Under the pieces are notes generated by a model. The model worked only from the letters and a program-made list of their open reading frames with translations, was not told the DNA's origin and ran no database searches. 9,470 bases of DNA from Deltaproteobacteria bacterium. Its GTDB lineage: Bacteria > Desulfobacterota > Anaeroferrophillalia > Anaeroferrophillales > Tharpellaceae. Each line of letters opens with the position of its first letter. Position 1 is the stretch's first letter. The DNA lies in the NCBI GenBank assembly GCA_030595135.1, contig JAUVDU010000039.1, positions 1 to 9,470 on the forward strand, given 5' to 3'. Positions 1-7,448 of this stretch are shown here, in pieces. A program made the translations under genes and the position numbers.

Positions 1-106
1 ATAAAAAACTTAATTTGAAGTGGATGTCATAAATCATAGAATCGTGGCGATAGCAAATCACTGCAGAATTCAGGAATTCCCCTTTTCAAAAAAATGAAAA
101 ATTTAG

Positions 107-1990
107 TCACTGATAAGAATCTAAAACTTTTCTTCTGATGCCCACAGCATCAAGGCCCAGGTCATGACGCAATTGATCCGGGGTTCCATGCGGGACAAAA
201 TGGTCGGGTAATCCAGTGGTTACAACTCGGGCCGACCAGAGATTTTCAGCCGCCATAAATTCTAAAACGCCACCGCCAAAACCACCTGCCACGACATTTT
301 CTTCGAAGGTAAATACCCATTTAAAATCATTTAAACAGGTTTGCAGAAGTTCTTCATCAAAGGGTTTCACATAACGACAATTGACTACCTGACACTCAAT
401 TCCATCTTCAGAGGCCAGTTGTTCAGCTGCCGCCAACGCCGGCGCAACACAAAATCCGACCGCCAGAATAACCACATCCCGACCCGGCCGCAACACCTCC
501 CAGCTGCCTCGGGGCAACTCTTTGAGTTCTTTATCCATATCCACTCCGAGACCGTTACCGCGCGGATAGCGAATTGCTGTCGGCCCATCAATCTTTAAGG
601 TCGTAAAGAGCATATGCTGAAATTCATTCTCATCTTTGGGCGCCATAATCGTCATATTGGGAATCATCCTGAGATATGAAAGATCAAAAGTACCATGATG
701 AGTGGGGCCGTCTTCACCGACAACGCCGGCCCGATCAAGACAGAGGGTGACCGGCAGATTCTGCAAAGCAACATCGTGCAACACCTGATCAAAAGCCCGC
801 TGCATGAAGGTCGAGTAGATGGCGACAAAAGGCCGCAATCCCCGACTTGCCATCCCGGCAGCCATGGTGACCCCATGCTGTTCGGCAATCCCGACATCAT
901 AAACCCGATCAGGAAATTTTTCGGCCATCATTTCAACCCCGGTTCCCGCCGGCATGGCTGCGGTAATCCCGACGACCCGTTCATCGACGGCGGCAAGCGT
1001 CGTTAAAGTGCGACCGAAAACCGACGTATAACTGGGAGGAGATTTTTTCGTCGAACCAAGCTTGCGACCGCTGGCAATATCGAAAGGGCCAATCCCATGA
1101 AAAAGCGCCGGATCGGCCTCGGCCGGGCCGTACCCTTTACCTTTTTTAGTAACCACATGCAGCAGAATCGGGCCATCAAGATGGTTTATATTCTCAAAGG
1201 TTTCGATCAGGGTAGCAAGATCGTGGCCGGGCATCGGCCCGACATATTGAAAGCCAAGATCTTCGAAAATAGTTCCAACCGGAATAACAAACCCTTTAAA
1301 CGACTCTTCAGCCCTTTTCACCATCTTGAAAACACTCTCACCAACCTTGGGAATATTGGTAAGTACCGATTTCACATCGTGGCGCAGGCGATTAACGGTT
1401 GAACCAGTCAGAATTCGATTGAGATAGGCTGACATGGCTCCCACATTAGGCGAGATCGACATCTCATTGTCATTCAAAACAACAATCAGATCACGATCCA
1501 GAGATCCGGCATGATTCAAAGCTTCAAAAGCTAAGCCCGCCGTCATTGAACCATCCCCGATAACAGCTACCGTGCGCTGACGTTTTTTCTGATGTTCGGC
1601 CGCCAGAGCCATACCGAGAGCAGCTGAGATAGAGGTGCTGGAGTGACCGACATTAAAGGTATCGTATTCACTCTCCTCTCTTTTGGGAAAACCACTTAAT
1701 CCTCCAGTCTGCCTCAAGGTGGCAAAACGCTGGGCCCGGCCGGTAAGAATTTTATGCGCATAAGCCTGGTGACCAACATCCCAGACCAAAAGATCTCGAG
1801 GGGTTGCGAAGACATAATGCAAGGCAATCGTAAGTTCAACAACACCCAGAGATGAGGCCAGATGGCCGCCATTACGAGCCACGGTCTCAATAATAAAACT
1901 GCGAATTTCAGCCGCTAATTGCGGCAAATCCTCAACCCTGAGCCCCCTAAGGTCACTCGGATCGTGAATCTTTTCCAGTAATTTCATCAT
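107..1990 (-). CDS. dxs: 1-deoxy-D-xylulose-5-phosphate synthase
   Basis: This cytoplasmic, thiamine-diphosphate-dependent enzyme condenses pyruvate with glyceraldehyde 3-phosphate, the first step of the MEP isoprenoid pathway. The 627-residue protein has normal family length and looks intact. Visible motifs are DVGHQAY (71-77), the ThDP/Mg motif starting at GDGSMTAG (145-152) and ending in NDNEMS (173-178), the catalytic-glutamate motif GIAEQH (E370), and GEDGPTHHGTFD (426-435) with its conserved histidines. The layout is an N-terminal ThDP domain, a transketolase-type pyrimidine domain from about 318, and a C-terminal transketolase domain. Two adjacent ATG codons open the frame, so the first residue is uncertain by one. 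No convincing Shine-Dalgarno precedes them. It lies 173 bases behind the sigma gene with a long palindromic repeat in between. No xseB or ispA, frequent dxs neighbours elsewhere, is present. The 106 bases beyond its stop hold no gene and no clear terminator. Identification is very secure. Confidence 0.98.
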   Translation of the reverse strand: MMKLLEKIHDPSDLRGLRVEDLPQLAAEIRSFIIETVARNGGHLASSLGVVELTIALHYVFATPRDLLVWDVGHQAYAHKILTGRAQRFATLRQTGGLSGFPKREESEYDTFNVGHSSTSISAALGMALAAEHQKKRQRTVAVIGDGSMTAGLAFEALNHAGSLDRDLIVVLNDNEMSISPNVGAMSAYLNRILTGSTVNRLRHDVKSVLTNIPKVGESVFKMVKRAEESFKGFVIPVGTIFEDLGFQYVGPMPGHDLATLIETFENINHLDGPILLHVVTKKGKGYGPAEADPALFHGIGPFDIASGRKLGSTKKSPPSYTSVFGRTLTTLAAVDERVVGITAAMPAGTGVEMMAEKFPDRVYDVGIAEQHGVTMAAGMASRGLRPFVAIYSTFMQRAFDQVLHDVALQNLPVTLCLDRAGVVGEDGPTHHGTFDLSYLRMIPNMTIMAPKDENEFQHMLFTTLKIDGPTAIRYPRGNGLGVDMDKELKELPRGSWEVLRPGRDVVILAVGFCVAPALAAAEQLASEDGIECQVVNCRYVKPFDEELLQTCLNDFKWVFTFEENVVAGGFGGGVLEFMAAENLWSARVVTTGLPDHFVPHGTPDQLRHDLGLDAVGIRRKVLDSYQ

Positions 1991-2037
1991 AGCAAAATAA
2001 ATACATAGATTAAACTATCAATTAACTCGTAAAAAGC

Positions 2038-2165
2038 GATGGCTAAGTAAAAATTTCGATATACAAAGGAGTAGTGGTTTTTCAGGCGCGAGACCATACA
2101 TGTAGTATGTCGAGTGTCTGAAAAACCGATACGACGCAGTAGATCGGACTTTTTACGACGCCATC
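2038..2165. repeat. 128-base imperfect palindromic intergenic repeat
   Basis: The ends GATGGC (2038-2043) and GCCATC (2160-2165) are exact inverted copies. Further matched blocks share the same centre at 2101.5: GTAAAAA (2047-2053) with TTTTTAC (2150-2156), CGAT (2057-2060) with ATCG (2143-2146), and GGTTTTTCAG (2076-2085) with CTGAAAAACC (2118-2127). The core is CATAC/GTATG around ACATGT. In RNA or single-stranded DNA this would fold into a long hairpin with internal bulges. It carries no ORF. One edge overlaps the sigma-factor stop codon (2164-2166) and the other ends 47 bases before dxs. I associate similar elements with dispersed repeats in Desulfobacterota genomes, but that is from memory. 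It could be a MITE/REP-like element or an RNA processing or attenuation hairpin. There is no second copy in this window. Confidence 0.85.
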
Positions 2166-3045
2166 AAAGAAGATCTTCCAGTGTGTAGTTATAACTATCA
2201 ACAATTTTTTTTAAACGATGCAGAGCCGCTTTTTCAAGTTGACGAATTCTCTCCCTGGTAAGATTCAGTTGCCCGCCAATCTCTTCCAACGTCTGACCCT
2301 CGTCTTCAGAAAGTCCATACCGCTTGGTTATCACCAAACGCTCTTTAGGTCTCAGCTCGTCAAGCCAGCAGAGAATAATTTTCAAGCGCAGATCATGATC
2401 AAGAATGTCTAAGGGATTTTCATTTTTATCATCTGCAAGCTGTTCCAGCGAGAGTGTCCCGCTCCCCCCATCATCACGATTACTATCACCATTCATATTA
2501 CTGCTGGAAGTTAATGTGACAAGATTATTGAGACGAGCCAAAGCTGGAGTAAAGGAGGTAAATTTATGACTGATATAGCTGGAAACCTCTTCAAAATTGG
2601 GCTCCCGACCATATTCACGAATATATTTCTGCCGGCCCTTAATATAAGTATTGAATTCATCGACAACATGAACCGGCAACCGAATAATTTTACTTTGGCT
2701 GATCAGAGCCCGACTCATATATTGTCGGATCCACCAAACCGCATAGGTTGAGAAACGACACTTAAATTTCGGGTCAAAACGTTCGACCGCCCGGATTAGA
2801 CCGAGATTACCCTCCTCAATCAGATCCTCGGTCGGCAGACCACGATTCTGATAATGCTTGACCAAGTGAACAACCAACCTCAGATTGGCCTCAATCATTT
2901 TTCTCCGGGCATCTTCGTCACCACTCCTAACCCGCGTGGCAAGATCGACCTCTCCGGCTTCATCAAGCAAAGGAATGCTGCGAATATCTTCAAGATACGA
3001 CTCAAGAGCGCCGCCTGAAAAAATATGTTTATCCTCTCCCGCCAC
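2164..3045 (-). CDS. rpoS: RpoS-like sigma-70 family RNA polymerase sigma factor
   Basis: This is an alternative (group 2-like) sigma factor of 293 residues that would direct RNA polymerase to stationary-phase or stress promoters. Region 1.2 is at about 14-28 (ESYLEDIRSIPLL). Region 2 spans about 52-121, with DLIEEGNLGLIRAVERFDP, then FSTYAVWWIRQYM for -10 recognition and melting. IRLPVHVVDEFN (121-132) opens region 3 and resembles RpoS. Region 4.2 (252-280) has the -35-binding helix LTRERIRQLEKAAL. There is no long region 1.1, so it is not the primary RpoD. The start is GTG: an in-frame TGA lies five codons upstream and no ATG follows before region 1.2, so GTG is well supported. It overlaps pcm by 17 bases, implying coupled translation. 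The pcm-rpoS order matches the surE-pcm-nlpD-rpoS arrangement of gammaproteobacteria, but nlpD is absent. A Ser/Asn/Gly/Asp-rich stretch at 180-196 enlarges the region 3.2 linker. RpoH is the alternative assignment and is less likely. Confidence 0.88.
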   Translation of the reverse strand: MAGEDKHIFSGGALESYLEDIRSIPLLDEAGEVDLATRVRSGDEDARRKMIEANLRLVVHLVKHYQNRGLPTEDLIEEGNLGLIRAVERFDPKFKCRFSTYAVWWIRQYMSRALISQSKIIRLPVHVVDEFNTYIKGRQKYIREYGREPNFEEVSSYISHKFTSFTPALARLNNLVTLTSSSNMNGDSNRDDGGSGTLSLEQLADDKNENPLDILDHDLRLKIILCWLDELRPKERLVITKRYGLSEDEGQTLEEIGGQLNLTRERIRQLEKAALHRLKKIVDSYNYTLEDLL

Positions 3046-3673
3046 GTCCCACCAATTTCACAAAACTGCAAGCCAATAAACGCTCACTTTGAAAATCATT
3101 ATCCCCGTGCCGGGTGATACGATAAAGATACTGTCCCTTATCGGTAGCCAGAGGAATCACCAACTTACCACCAACCACCAGTTGTTGCAAAAGTGGGAGC
3201 GGAGGTTTTTCAGAAGCGACGGCTGAAACCACAATTGCCTCAAACGGAGCTGCGTCCGGCCAGCCATAACTACCATCAAAAATTTTGACCAGTACATTAG
3301 TGCACTCTATCTGATCCAACAACTGTCTCGCCGGAATCGCCAAAGAGCGCAAACGCTCAATCGCATAAACCTTTTCGACCAGCCCGGAGAGCAGAGCTGT
3401 CAGATAGCCCGAACCCATGCCGATTTCGAGCACCTTCTCGCTACCGCCAAGACCTAAAAATGATAACATAAAGGCGACGATATAAGGTTGACTGATAGTC
3501 TGAGCCTCGCCGATAGGCAGGGGTGAATCACCATAAGCCTGATGGGCCAGCCCCGGTTCAACAAAAAGATGACGCGGTACCCGCCGCATTATATCAAGAA
3601 TGCGGGGATCTTTAAGGCCGCGAGCAACGATCTGCTCTTCGACCATTTTTTTACGCAACAGAGCGTAATCCAT
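3029..3673 (-). CDS. pcm: Protein-L-isoaspartate O-methyltransferase
   Basis: This cytoplasmic repair enzyme transfers a methyl group from S-adenosylmethionine to isoaspartyl residues that form in ageing proteins, starting their return to normal aspartate. At 214 residues the length is typical. SAM-binding motif I is VLEIGMGSGYLT (81-92). The substrate-site motif GEAQTISQPYIVA is at 55-67, and the family C-terminus FVKLVGRGG is at 204-212. The ATG start gives the usual N-terminal MVEEQI..RGL..P..L pattern. The nearest Shine-Dalgarno candidate, AAAGGGA (3684-3690), is about ten bases from the ATG, and its AAAGG can pair with CCTTT (3675-3679), placing the ribosome site in a small hairpin. Its last 17 bases overlap the sigma-factor start, and the GGTGGG inside its 3' end probably serves as that gene's ribosome site. 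Pairing of pcm with rpoS fits a role in stationary-phase survival (inference from known rpoS neighbourhoods). Confidence 0.95.
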   Translation of the reverse strand: MDYALLRKKMVEEQIVARGLKDPRILDIMRRVPRHLFVEPGLAHQAYGDSPLPIGEAQTISQPYIVAFMLSFLGLGGSEKVLEIGMGSGYLTALLSGLVEKVYAIERLRSLAIPARQLLDQIECTNVLVKIFDGSYGWPDAAPFEAIVVSAVASEKPPLPLLQQLVVGGKLVIPLATDKGQYLYRITRHGDNDFQSERLLACSFVKLVGRGGRG

Positions 3674-3739
3674 AAAAGGTAAATCCCTTTAATCAAATCA
3701 ACTAAACAACTAAAAACCAACACCAAACATGAACTGATC

Positions 3740-3768
3740 AAACTAGCCTACTCTTGAGACAAATGCAA
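3740..3768 (-). promoter_or_regulatory. Possible sigma-70 promoter for pcm-rpoS
   Basis: The 112-base gap between trxB and pcm is AT-rich and contains TTGCAT (3763-3768), a 17-base spacer and TAGTTT (3740-3745) on the minus strand, about 70 bases before the pcm ATG. Both hexamers are imperfect matches, so this is only a candidate. No terminator hairpin was found behind trxB, and read-through from trxB is equally possible. Confidence 0.22.
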
Positions 3769-3785
3769 AGAGATTTCAACATATC

Positions 3786-4718
3786 TTACTGATCAATATA
3801 TTTTTCCGCCATAATTGCGGCCGTGGCCCCGTCGGCAATCGCGGTGGCAACTTGACGTAAAGGTTTCTGCCGGACATCACCGGCAGCAAAAAGGCCGGGA
3901 CATGAGGTTTTGGTATCCTCGGAAGCCTTTATGTAACCTTGCTCATCCATCTCAACCAGGTTTTTGACTATTTCACTGTCGGCTTTCATGCCCACATAGA
4001 TAAAAGCCCCGGCTACCGGGAGCAGACGTTCTTCATCATTTTTAAGGTTTTTAACACGCACCCCTTCGACCTCTTTTTCACCAACGATCTCCAACGGCAC
4101 ATGCGACCAGACAAATTCAATCTTGGGATTGGCAAAGGCTTTCTCCTGAACAATCTTTTCGGCCCGCAACTGATCCCGACGGTGAATAATATAGACCTTG
4201 CTGGCAAATTTAGTCAAAAACATAGCCTCTTCGACCGCCGAATTGCCACCCCCGATAACCGCCAGCTCCAGGTCACGGAAAAAAGCTCCATCACAAGTCG
4301 CACAATAGGAGACCCCTGCCCCTTTAAGACGTTCTTCTCCAGGGATACCTAACGGCGTCCAACCGCTGCCGGACGCAATAATCAGACTTTTACAAAAAAG
4401 TTCATCATGGTTGACACAAGTAACCAAAAAACCCGCATCCCGGCGTTCAACCTTAAGTCCTTCCTGAAATTGGCGAACTTCAAGACCAAAACGTTTGGCC
4501 TGAGCCTCAAACAGAGGCCCGATCTGGGCACCGGCAATACCTTCAGGAAAACCTGGATAATTATCGACCATTTCCGTTGTCGCAATCTGGCCGCCCATCA
4601 TCATCTTCTCTAACAAAACACATTTCATGCGAGCCCGAGCCGCATAAAGACCGGCGGTCAATCCGGCCGGTCCACCACCAATAATCAAAACATCAAAAAT
4701 GTTTTCATTTTCCGACAT
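3786..4718 (-). CDS. trxB: Thioredoxin-disulfide reductase
   Basis: This cytoplasmic flavoenzyme passes electrons from NADPH through FAD and a redox disulfide to thioredoxin. With the start chosen here it has 310 residues, the usual low-molecular-weight TrxR size. The first FAD motif is GGGPAGLTAG (14-23), the redox pair is CATC (C139/C142) in YCATCDGAFFRD, and the nucleotide motif is GGGNSAVEEA (156-165). The HRRDQLRA motif (179-186) carries the arginines that favour NADPH. The C-terminal FAD motif GLFAAGDVRQKPLRQVATA spans 275-293. An upstream in-frame GTG (4748) exists, but ATG 4716-4718 is preferred because AAGGAG (4725-4730) sits six bases before it and the GGGPAG motif then lies at its normal distance from the N-terminus. 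The start overlaps the end of the lipoprotein gene by 14 bases, so translation is probably coupled. No thioredoxin gene lies in the window. Confidence 0.96.
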   Translation of the reverse strand: MSENENIFDVLIIGGGPAGLTAGLYAARARMKCVLLEKMMMGGQIATTEMVDNYPGFPEGIAGAQIGPLFEAQAKRFGLEVRQFQEGLKVERRDAGFLVTCVNHDELFCKSLIIASGSGWTPLGIPGEERLKGAGVSYCATCDGAFFRDLELAVIGGGNSAVEEAMFLTKFASKVYIIHRRDQLRAEKIVQEKAFANPKIEFVWSHVPLEIVGEKEVEGVRVKNLKNDEERLLPVAGAFIYVGMKADSEIVKNLVEMDEQGYIKASEDTKTSCPGLFAAGDVRQKPLRQVATAIADGATAAIMAEKYIDQ

Positions 4719-5478
4719 AGTTATCTCCTTTTGCAACTGAACATTCACGCAATTTAAAGTTTTTCAAATTGTAGATAAAATTTTCCGGGGCAAGCTCTTT
4801 TTGCAGCGTAAATTGCCGCAAAGTCAGACTGATCCGGCCGCGGCGGCCAAGAGCCTCAATATTGTGGGCCATAAGATGATTATCGGCAAGCGTCTCCAGA
4901 TCATTGAGCCGCACATGCATTTCATCTCCATTTTTAAAACGAACTACCTTGTTAAGATAACGGCCTTCGTCGGTAACCAGATAATCAATAGAGGCTTGAC
5001 TTCCGAAAACTCTGTCATCCTCTTCGGGAGAACTGAAGAGCAGAGGCCAGTACCGAAAAAATTGCGTCGCCACAGACCAATCAAGATTCTCCTTTTGTTC
5101 AAACAGGCTCTTAAAATCAGCCGTCAAACCATGCCAGGTCAATCTTTGCCGAGAGTCGGAAAACCAAAATTGATCGTCCACCATAAGGAGCTGTCCGGCA
5201 ACCGACCCCCAAGGCGTAAGCCATTGTATTTTTAAATGTTCGGGCGGCTCAAGAAAAAGGCGCACCTTATGTTTACCCTTCCGGCCATCAGTCGCTTTCC
5301 ATGATAATATAGCTGTACCCTTAAGACTCTCCAGTTCGACCATCCGCATCCAGGCCGCCCGACCATCGGCCGCATCCCCGACCAAAGACCCAGGTTCAAG
5401 CGGCGGCCGACTACAGGCAGCAAGCCCAAAGAGGAGCAAAAAAGAGACGTATATTAACTTGTAAATTTTCACATTCAT
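4705..5478 (-). CDS. LolA/LolB-like outer membrane lipoprotein (DUF4292-like)
   Basis: This is a predicted lipoprotein of 257 residues. The N-terminus is a type II signal peptide: Lys at 4 and 7, a hydrophobic core at about 8-19, and lipobox LAAC ending at C22, the lipidated residue. Ser at +2 argues against inner-membrane retention under the enterobacterial rule. The mature part has alternating beta-type segments such as LKGTAILSW (52-60), VRLFLEPPEHLKIQWLTPWG (72-91) and QFWFSDSRQRLTWHG (103-117). This resembles the half-barrel LolA/LolB fold and DUF4292 proteins, and suggests binding of a lipid or lipoprotein chain at the outer membrane. This is fold-level pattern recognition, so the specific role is unproven. 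It begins nine bases after the mutL stop and overlaps trxB by 14 bases, hence a middle gene of one transcript. The ribosome site before its ATG is weak, consistent with coupling to mutL translation. I would not assign the symbol lolB without a search. Confidence 0.8.
   Translation of the reverse strand: MNVKIYKLIYVSFLLLFGLAACSRPPLEPGSLVGDAADGRAAWMRMVELESLKGTAILSWKATDGRKGKHKVRLFLEPPEHLKIQWLTPWGSVAGQLLMVDDQFWFSDSRQRLTWHGLTADFKSLFEQKENLDWSVATQFFRYWPLLFSSPEEDDRVFGSQASIDYLVTDEGRYLNKVVRFKNGDEMHVRLNDLETLADNHLMAHNIEALGRRGRISLTLRQFTLQKELAPENFIYNLKNFKLRECSVAKGDNYVGK
4725..4730 (-). promoter_or_regulatory. Ribosome binding site deciding the trxB start
   Basis: AAGGAG lies six bases upstream of the ATG at 4716-4718 and within the last codons of the lipoprotein gene. 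It is the strongest Shine-Dalgarno seen in the window and rules in favour of this ATG over the upstream in-frame GTG at 4746-4748. Confidence 0.85.
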
Positions 5479-5487
5479 ATAAGATCA

Positions 5488-7446
5488 TTATCGCTGAAAA
5501 CGTTTCTCTATCTCACTCCGGTTCAGAGTAAAATAGAACGGGCGACCGTGCGGACAGGTGTGCGCCAAAGGGGTTTTGTCAAGTTTTTCAAGCAAAGTCC
5601 GAATCTCTAAAACGGTTAATGATTGATTCGCTTTTACGGCCATCCGGCAAGCGAGACGGGCCAGCATCGAATCGATAACGGCTGACTCTTGACCACTGCC
5701 GCCGCTCGCAATATCGGCCAGGGTCTCTAAGAAAACATTGTCGACTTGCAAACCATCAACCAGCATCGGAACCGCCTTGAGAACCAGCGTGTGCGGCCCC
5801 AATGATTCAAATTCAAAACCTAGACTATTAAGCAGCTCTCGGCACTCTTGAGCCTGGTTCTCTTCACTGGGCGTACACTCAACCTGAATCGGCAAAAGCA
5901 GGCGCTGGGCCGCACTGCTGCCCAGTCGCTTACTTTTAAGATCCTCAAAAATAACCCGTTCATGGGCCGCATGCTGATCAAGCATGTAGCATTTATCTTG
6001 AAATTGCAAAACTATATAGGCATTCCAGAGAGAACCCATAATTGTCATAGCCGAAAAAAAACCGGTCGCAGAGTTCTGCATACCAGGTAATATCTCTGTG
6101 CCGCTTAAAGAGGAAGAGAGTGGTGAGAAAGAGGGAAAATCAGCAGAACGAGACTCAACCACCTGTCCCATTTCACCATTTGGAGAGCTCATCCGCGACG
6201 CATCGTAAGCGGATTTGGGGTAGCTGCCCCCGATCGATACAGAGGGTCGGGGAAAGGTTGGCCCTGAAAACCCCACAGAGAGCCCTCTGGAATCTTTTTC
6301 CCCGGCTTCCGAATTTTCGTAAAACGTCGGCGGCAGAGAGTTCTCTTGCAATTCGCCGGGAGAGAAAGGCGCAGGCGCGCTGACGTCTCTCCCCGACCCG
6401 CCAGCCGGGGCAAAAAAGTCGGCTGACGCATTTAAAGATGGATAGCCACTCAAGGTTTCCGCTACGGCTTGACGAATCAGACCAAAAAGCCGGCCGCCAT
6501 CGGCAAAACGAACCTCCTCTTTAGCGGGATGAACATTAACATCAACCGCCCCATCGGCAACCGTCAAAAAAAGAGCCACAGCCGGGTAGCGGCCCCGAGG
6601 CAGAGTCCCTTCGTAAGCTTTTATCAGAGCCTGGAGCAGAGCCTTGTCGCGAACCGCCCGACGATTGACGAAAAAGTAGAGATGGCGACTGTTTGAACGC
6701 TGAACCACCGGCAGACTAACATAGCCCCTAACCTTGATTTCATCGCCGCCGACCTCGTTAAGTTCACGCAATTGATCATCAAGTTCAAGTCCTAAAACGG
6801 AAGCCACCCGATCAATCTCACGATCACCTTGGGTCGCGTTAAGCAAACGCCGGCCATTGTGTTCAAGCAGGAAAGAGCATTCGGGATGGGACATAGCGAA
6901 ACGCTGCAAGCGTTCTAAAACCGCACCTCTTTCGGTATTGGTCGTTTTTAGAAATTTTTTACGCGCCGGAACCGAATAGAAGAGATCGGCAACTGTAATC
7001 TTAGTTCCGACCGGTGAACCCACCGACTCTTCTCGAATTTCACCCCCGGCGGCAACCTCAATTTTGACCGCTGCCTCCATCTCCCGGGTACGAGAAGTCA
7101 ATGTAAAACGGGAAACAGCAGCAATACTAGGCAGAGCCTCACCGCGAAAACCGTAGCTGCTGACCCCGAAAAGATCAGCCGCAGATCTGATTTTACTGGT
7201 TGCATGACGCTCCAAAGCGAGACGAGCCTGGGCTGAATCCATACCATAACCATTATCGGTCACTTCAATCAAGTTTTTCCCGCCCTCTTCAATCACCACC
7301 TTGATCTGGTCGGCCCCGGCATCAAGAGCATTTTCAACCAACTCCTTAACTACGGAAGCCGGCCGTTCAACCACCTCACCAGCCGCAATCTGATTGCAAA
7401 CCTCGGGCGGCAGGAGACGAATTTCAGGGTTGTTTTTACAACTCAT
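5488..7446 (-). CDS. mutL: DNA mismatch repair protein MutL with endonuclease motif
   Basis: MutL couples mismatch recognition by MutS to strand removal. The 652-residue protein has the N-terminal GHKL ATPase: AAGEVVERPASVVKELVENALDAG (21-44, with E35 and N39 equivalent to E. coli E29/N33), DNGYGM (64-69) and YGFRGEAL (98-105). The transducer domain includes NVHPAKEEVRF (304-314). A poorly conserved Ser/Pro/Gly-rich linker covers about 340-460. The C-terminal dimerisation domain carries DQHAAHERVIFE (490-501), fitting the DQHA(X)2E(X)4E metal-site motif, plus ACRMAVK (599-605) and CPHGRP (631-636). These mark a MutL with intrinsic nicking activity, as in bacteria lacking MutH, unlike E. coli MutL. 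The start is ATG two bases after the DUF1232 stop, so translation is likely coupled. No mutS is in the window. Identity is very secure; endonuclease activity is inferred from the motifs. Confidence 0.98.
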   Translation of the reverse strand: MSCKNNPEIRLLPPEVCNQIAAGEVVERPASVVKELVENALDAGADQIKVVIEEGGKNLIEVTDNGYGMDSAQARLALERHATSKIRSAADLFGVSSYGFRGEALPSIAAVSRFTLTSRTREMEAAVKIEVAAGGEIREESVGSPVGTKITVADLFYSVPARKKFLKTTNTERGAVLERLQRFAMSHPECSFLLEHNGRRLLNATQGDREIDRVASVLGLELDDQLRELNEVGGDEIKVRGYVSLPVVQRSNSRHLYFFVNRRAVRDKALLQALIKAYEGTLPRGRYPAVALFLTVADGAVDVNVHPAKEEVRFADGGRLFGLIRQAVAETLSGYPSLNASADFFAPAGGSGRDVSAPAPFSPGELQENSLPPTFYENSEAGEKDSRGLSVGFSGPTFPRPSVSIGGSYPKSAYDASRMSSPNGEMGQVVESRSADFPSFSPLSSSLSGTEILPGMQNSATGFFSAMTIMGSLWNAYIVLQFQDKCYMLDQHAAHERVIFEDLKSKRLGSSAAQRLLLPIQVECTPSEENQAQECRELLNSLGFEFESLGPHTLVLKAVPMLVDGLQVDNVFLETLADIASGGSGQESAVIDSMLARLACRMAVKANQSLTVLEIRTLLEKLDKTPLAHTCPHGRPFYFTLNRSEIEKRFQR

Positions 7447-7448
7447 AG

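Noticed and set aside
67..80. Two GAATTC sites separated by two bases
   Set aside because: A short symmetrical pair with no context; most likely chance, and no cloning junction or vector sequence is visible.
83..100. TTTTCA/TGAAAA inverted repeat with six-base loop downstream of dxs
   Set aside because: The stem is almost all A-U and is not followed by a clear U tract in the direction of dxs transcription, so it is too weak to call a terminator.
695..1402. Plus-strand open frames of about 100 codons opposite dxs
   Set aside because: They are shadows of the conserved dxs reading frame with no family resemblance or ribosome site.
4719..4748. Ten-codon N-terminal extension of TrxB from a GTG
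   Set aside because: A strong AAGGAG lies inside the extension at the right distance from the downstream ATG, and the extension is absent from typical TrxB.
6070..6430. Low-similarity central part of MutL as a possible frameshift or insertion
   Set aside because: The frame is open throughout, total length is normal and variable Ser/Pro-rich linkers are usual at this place in MutL.
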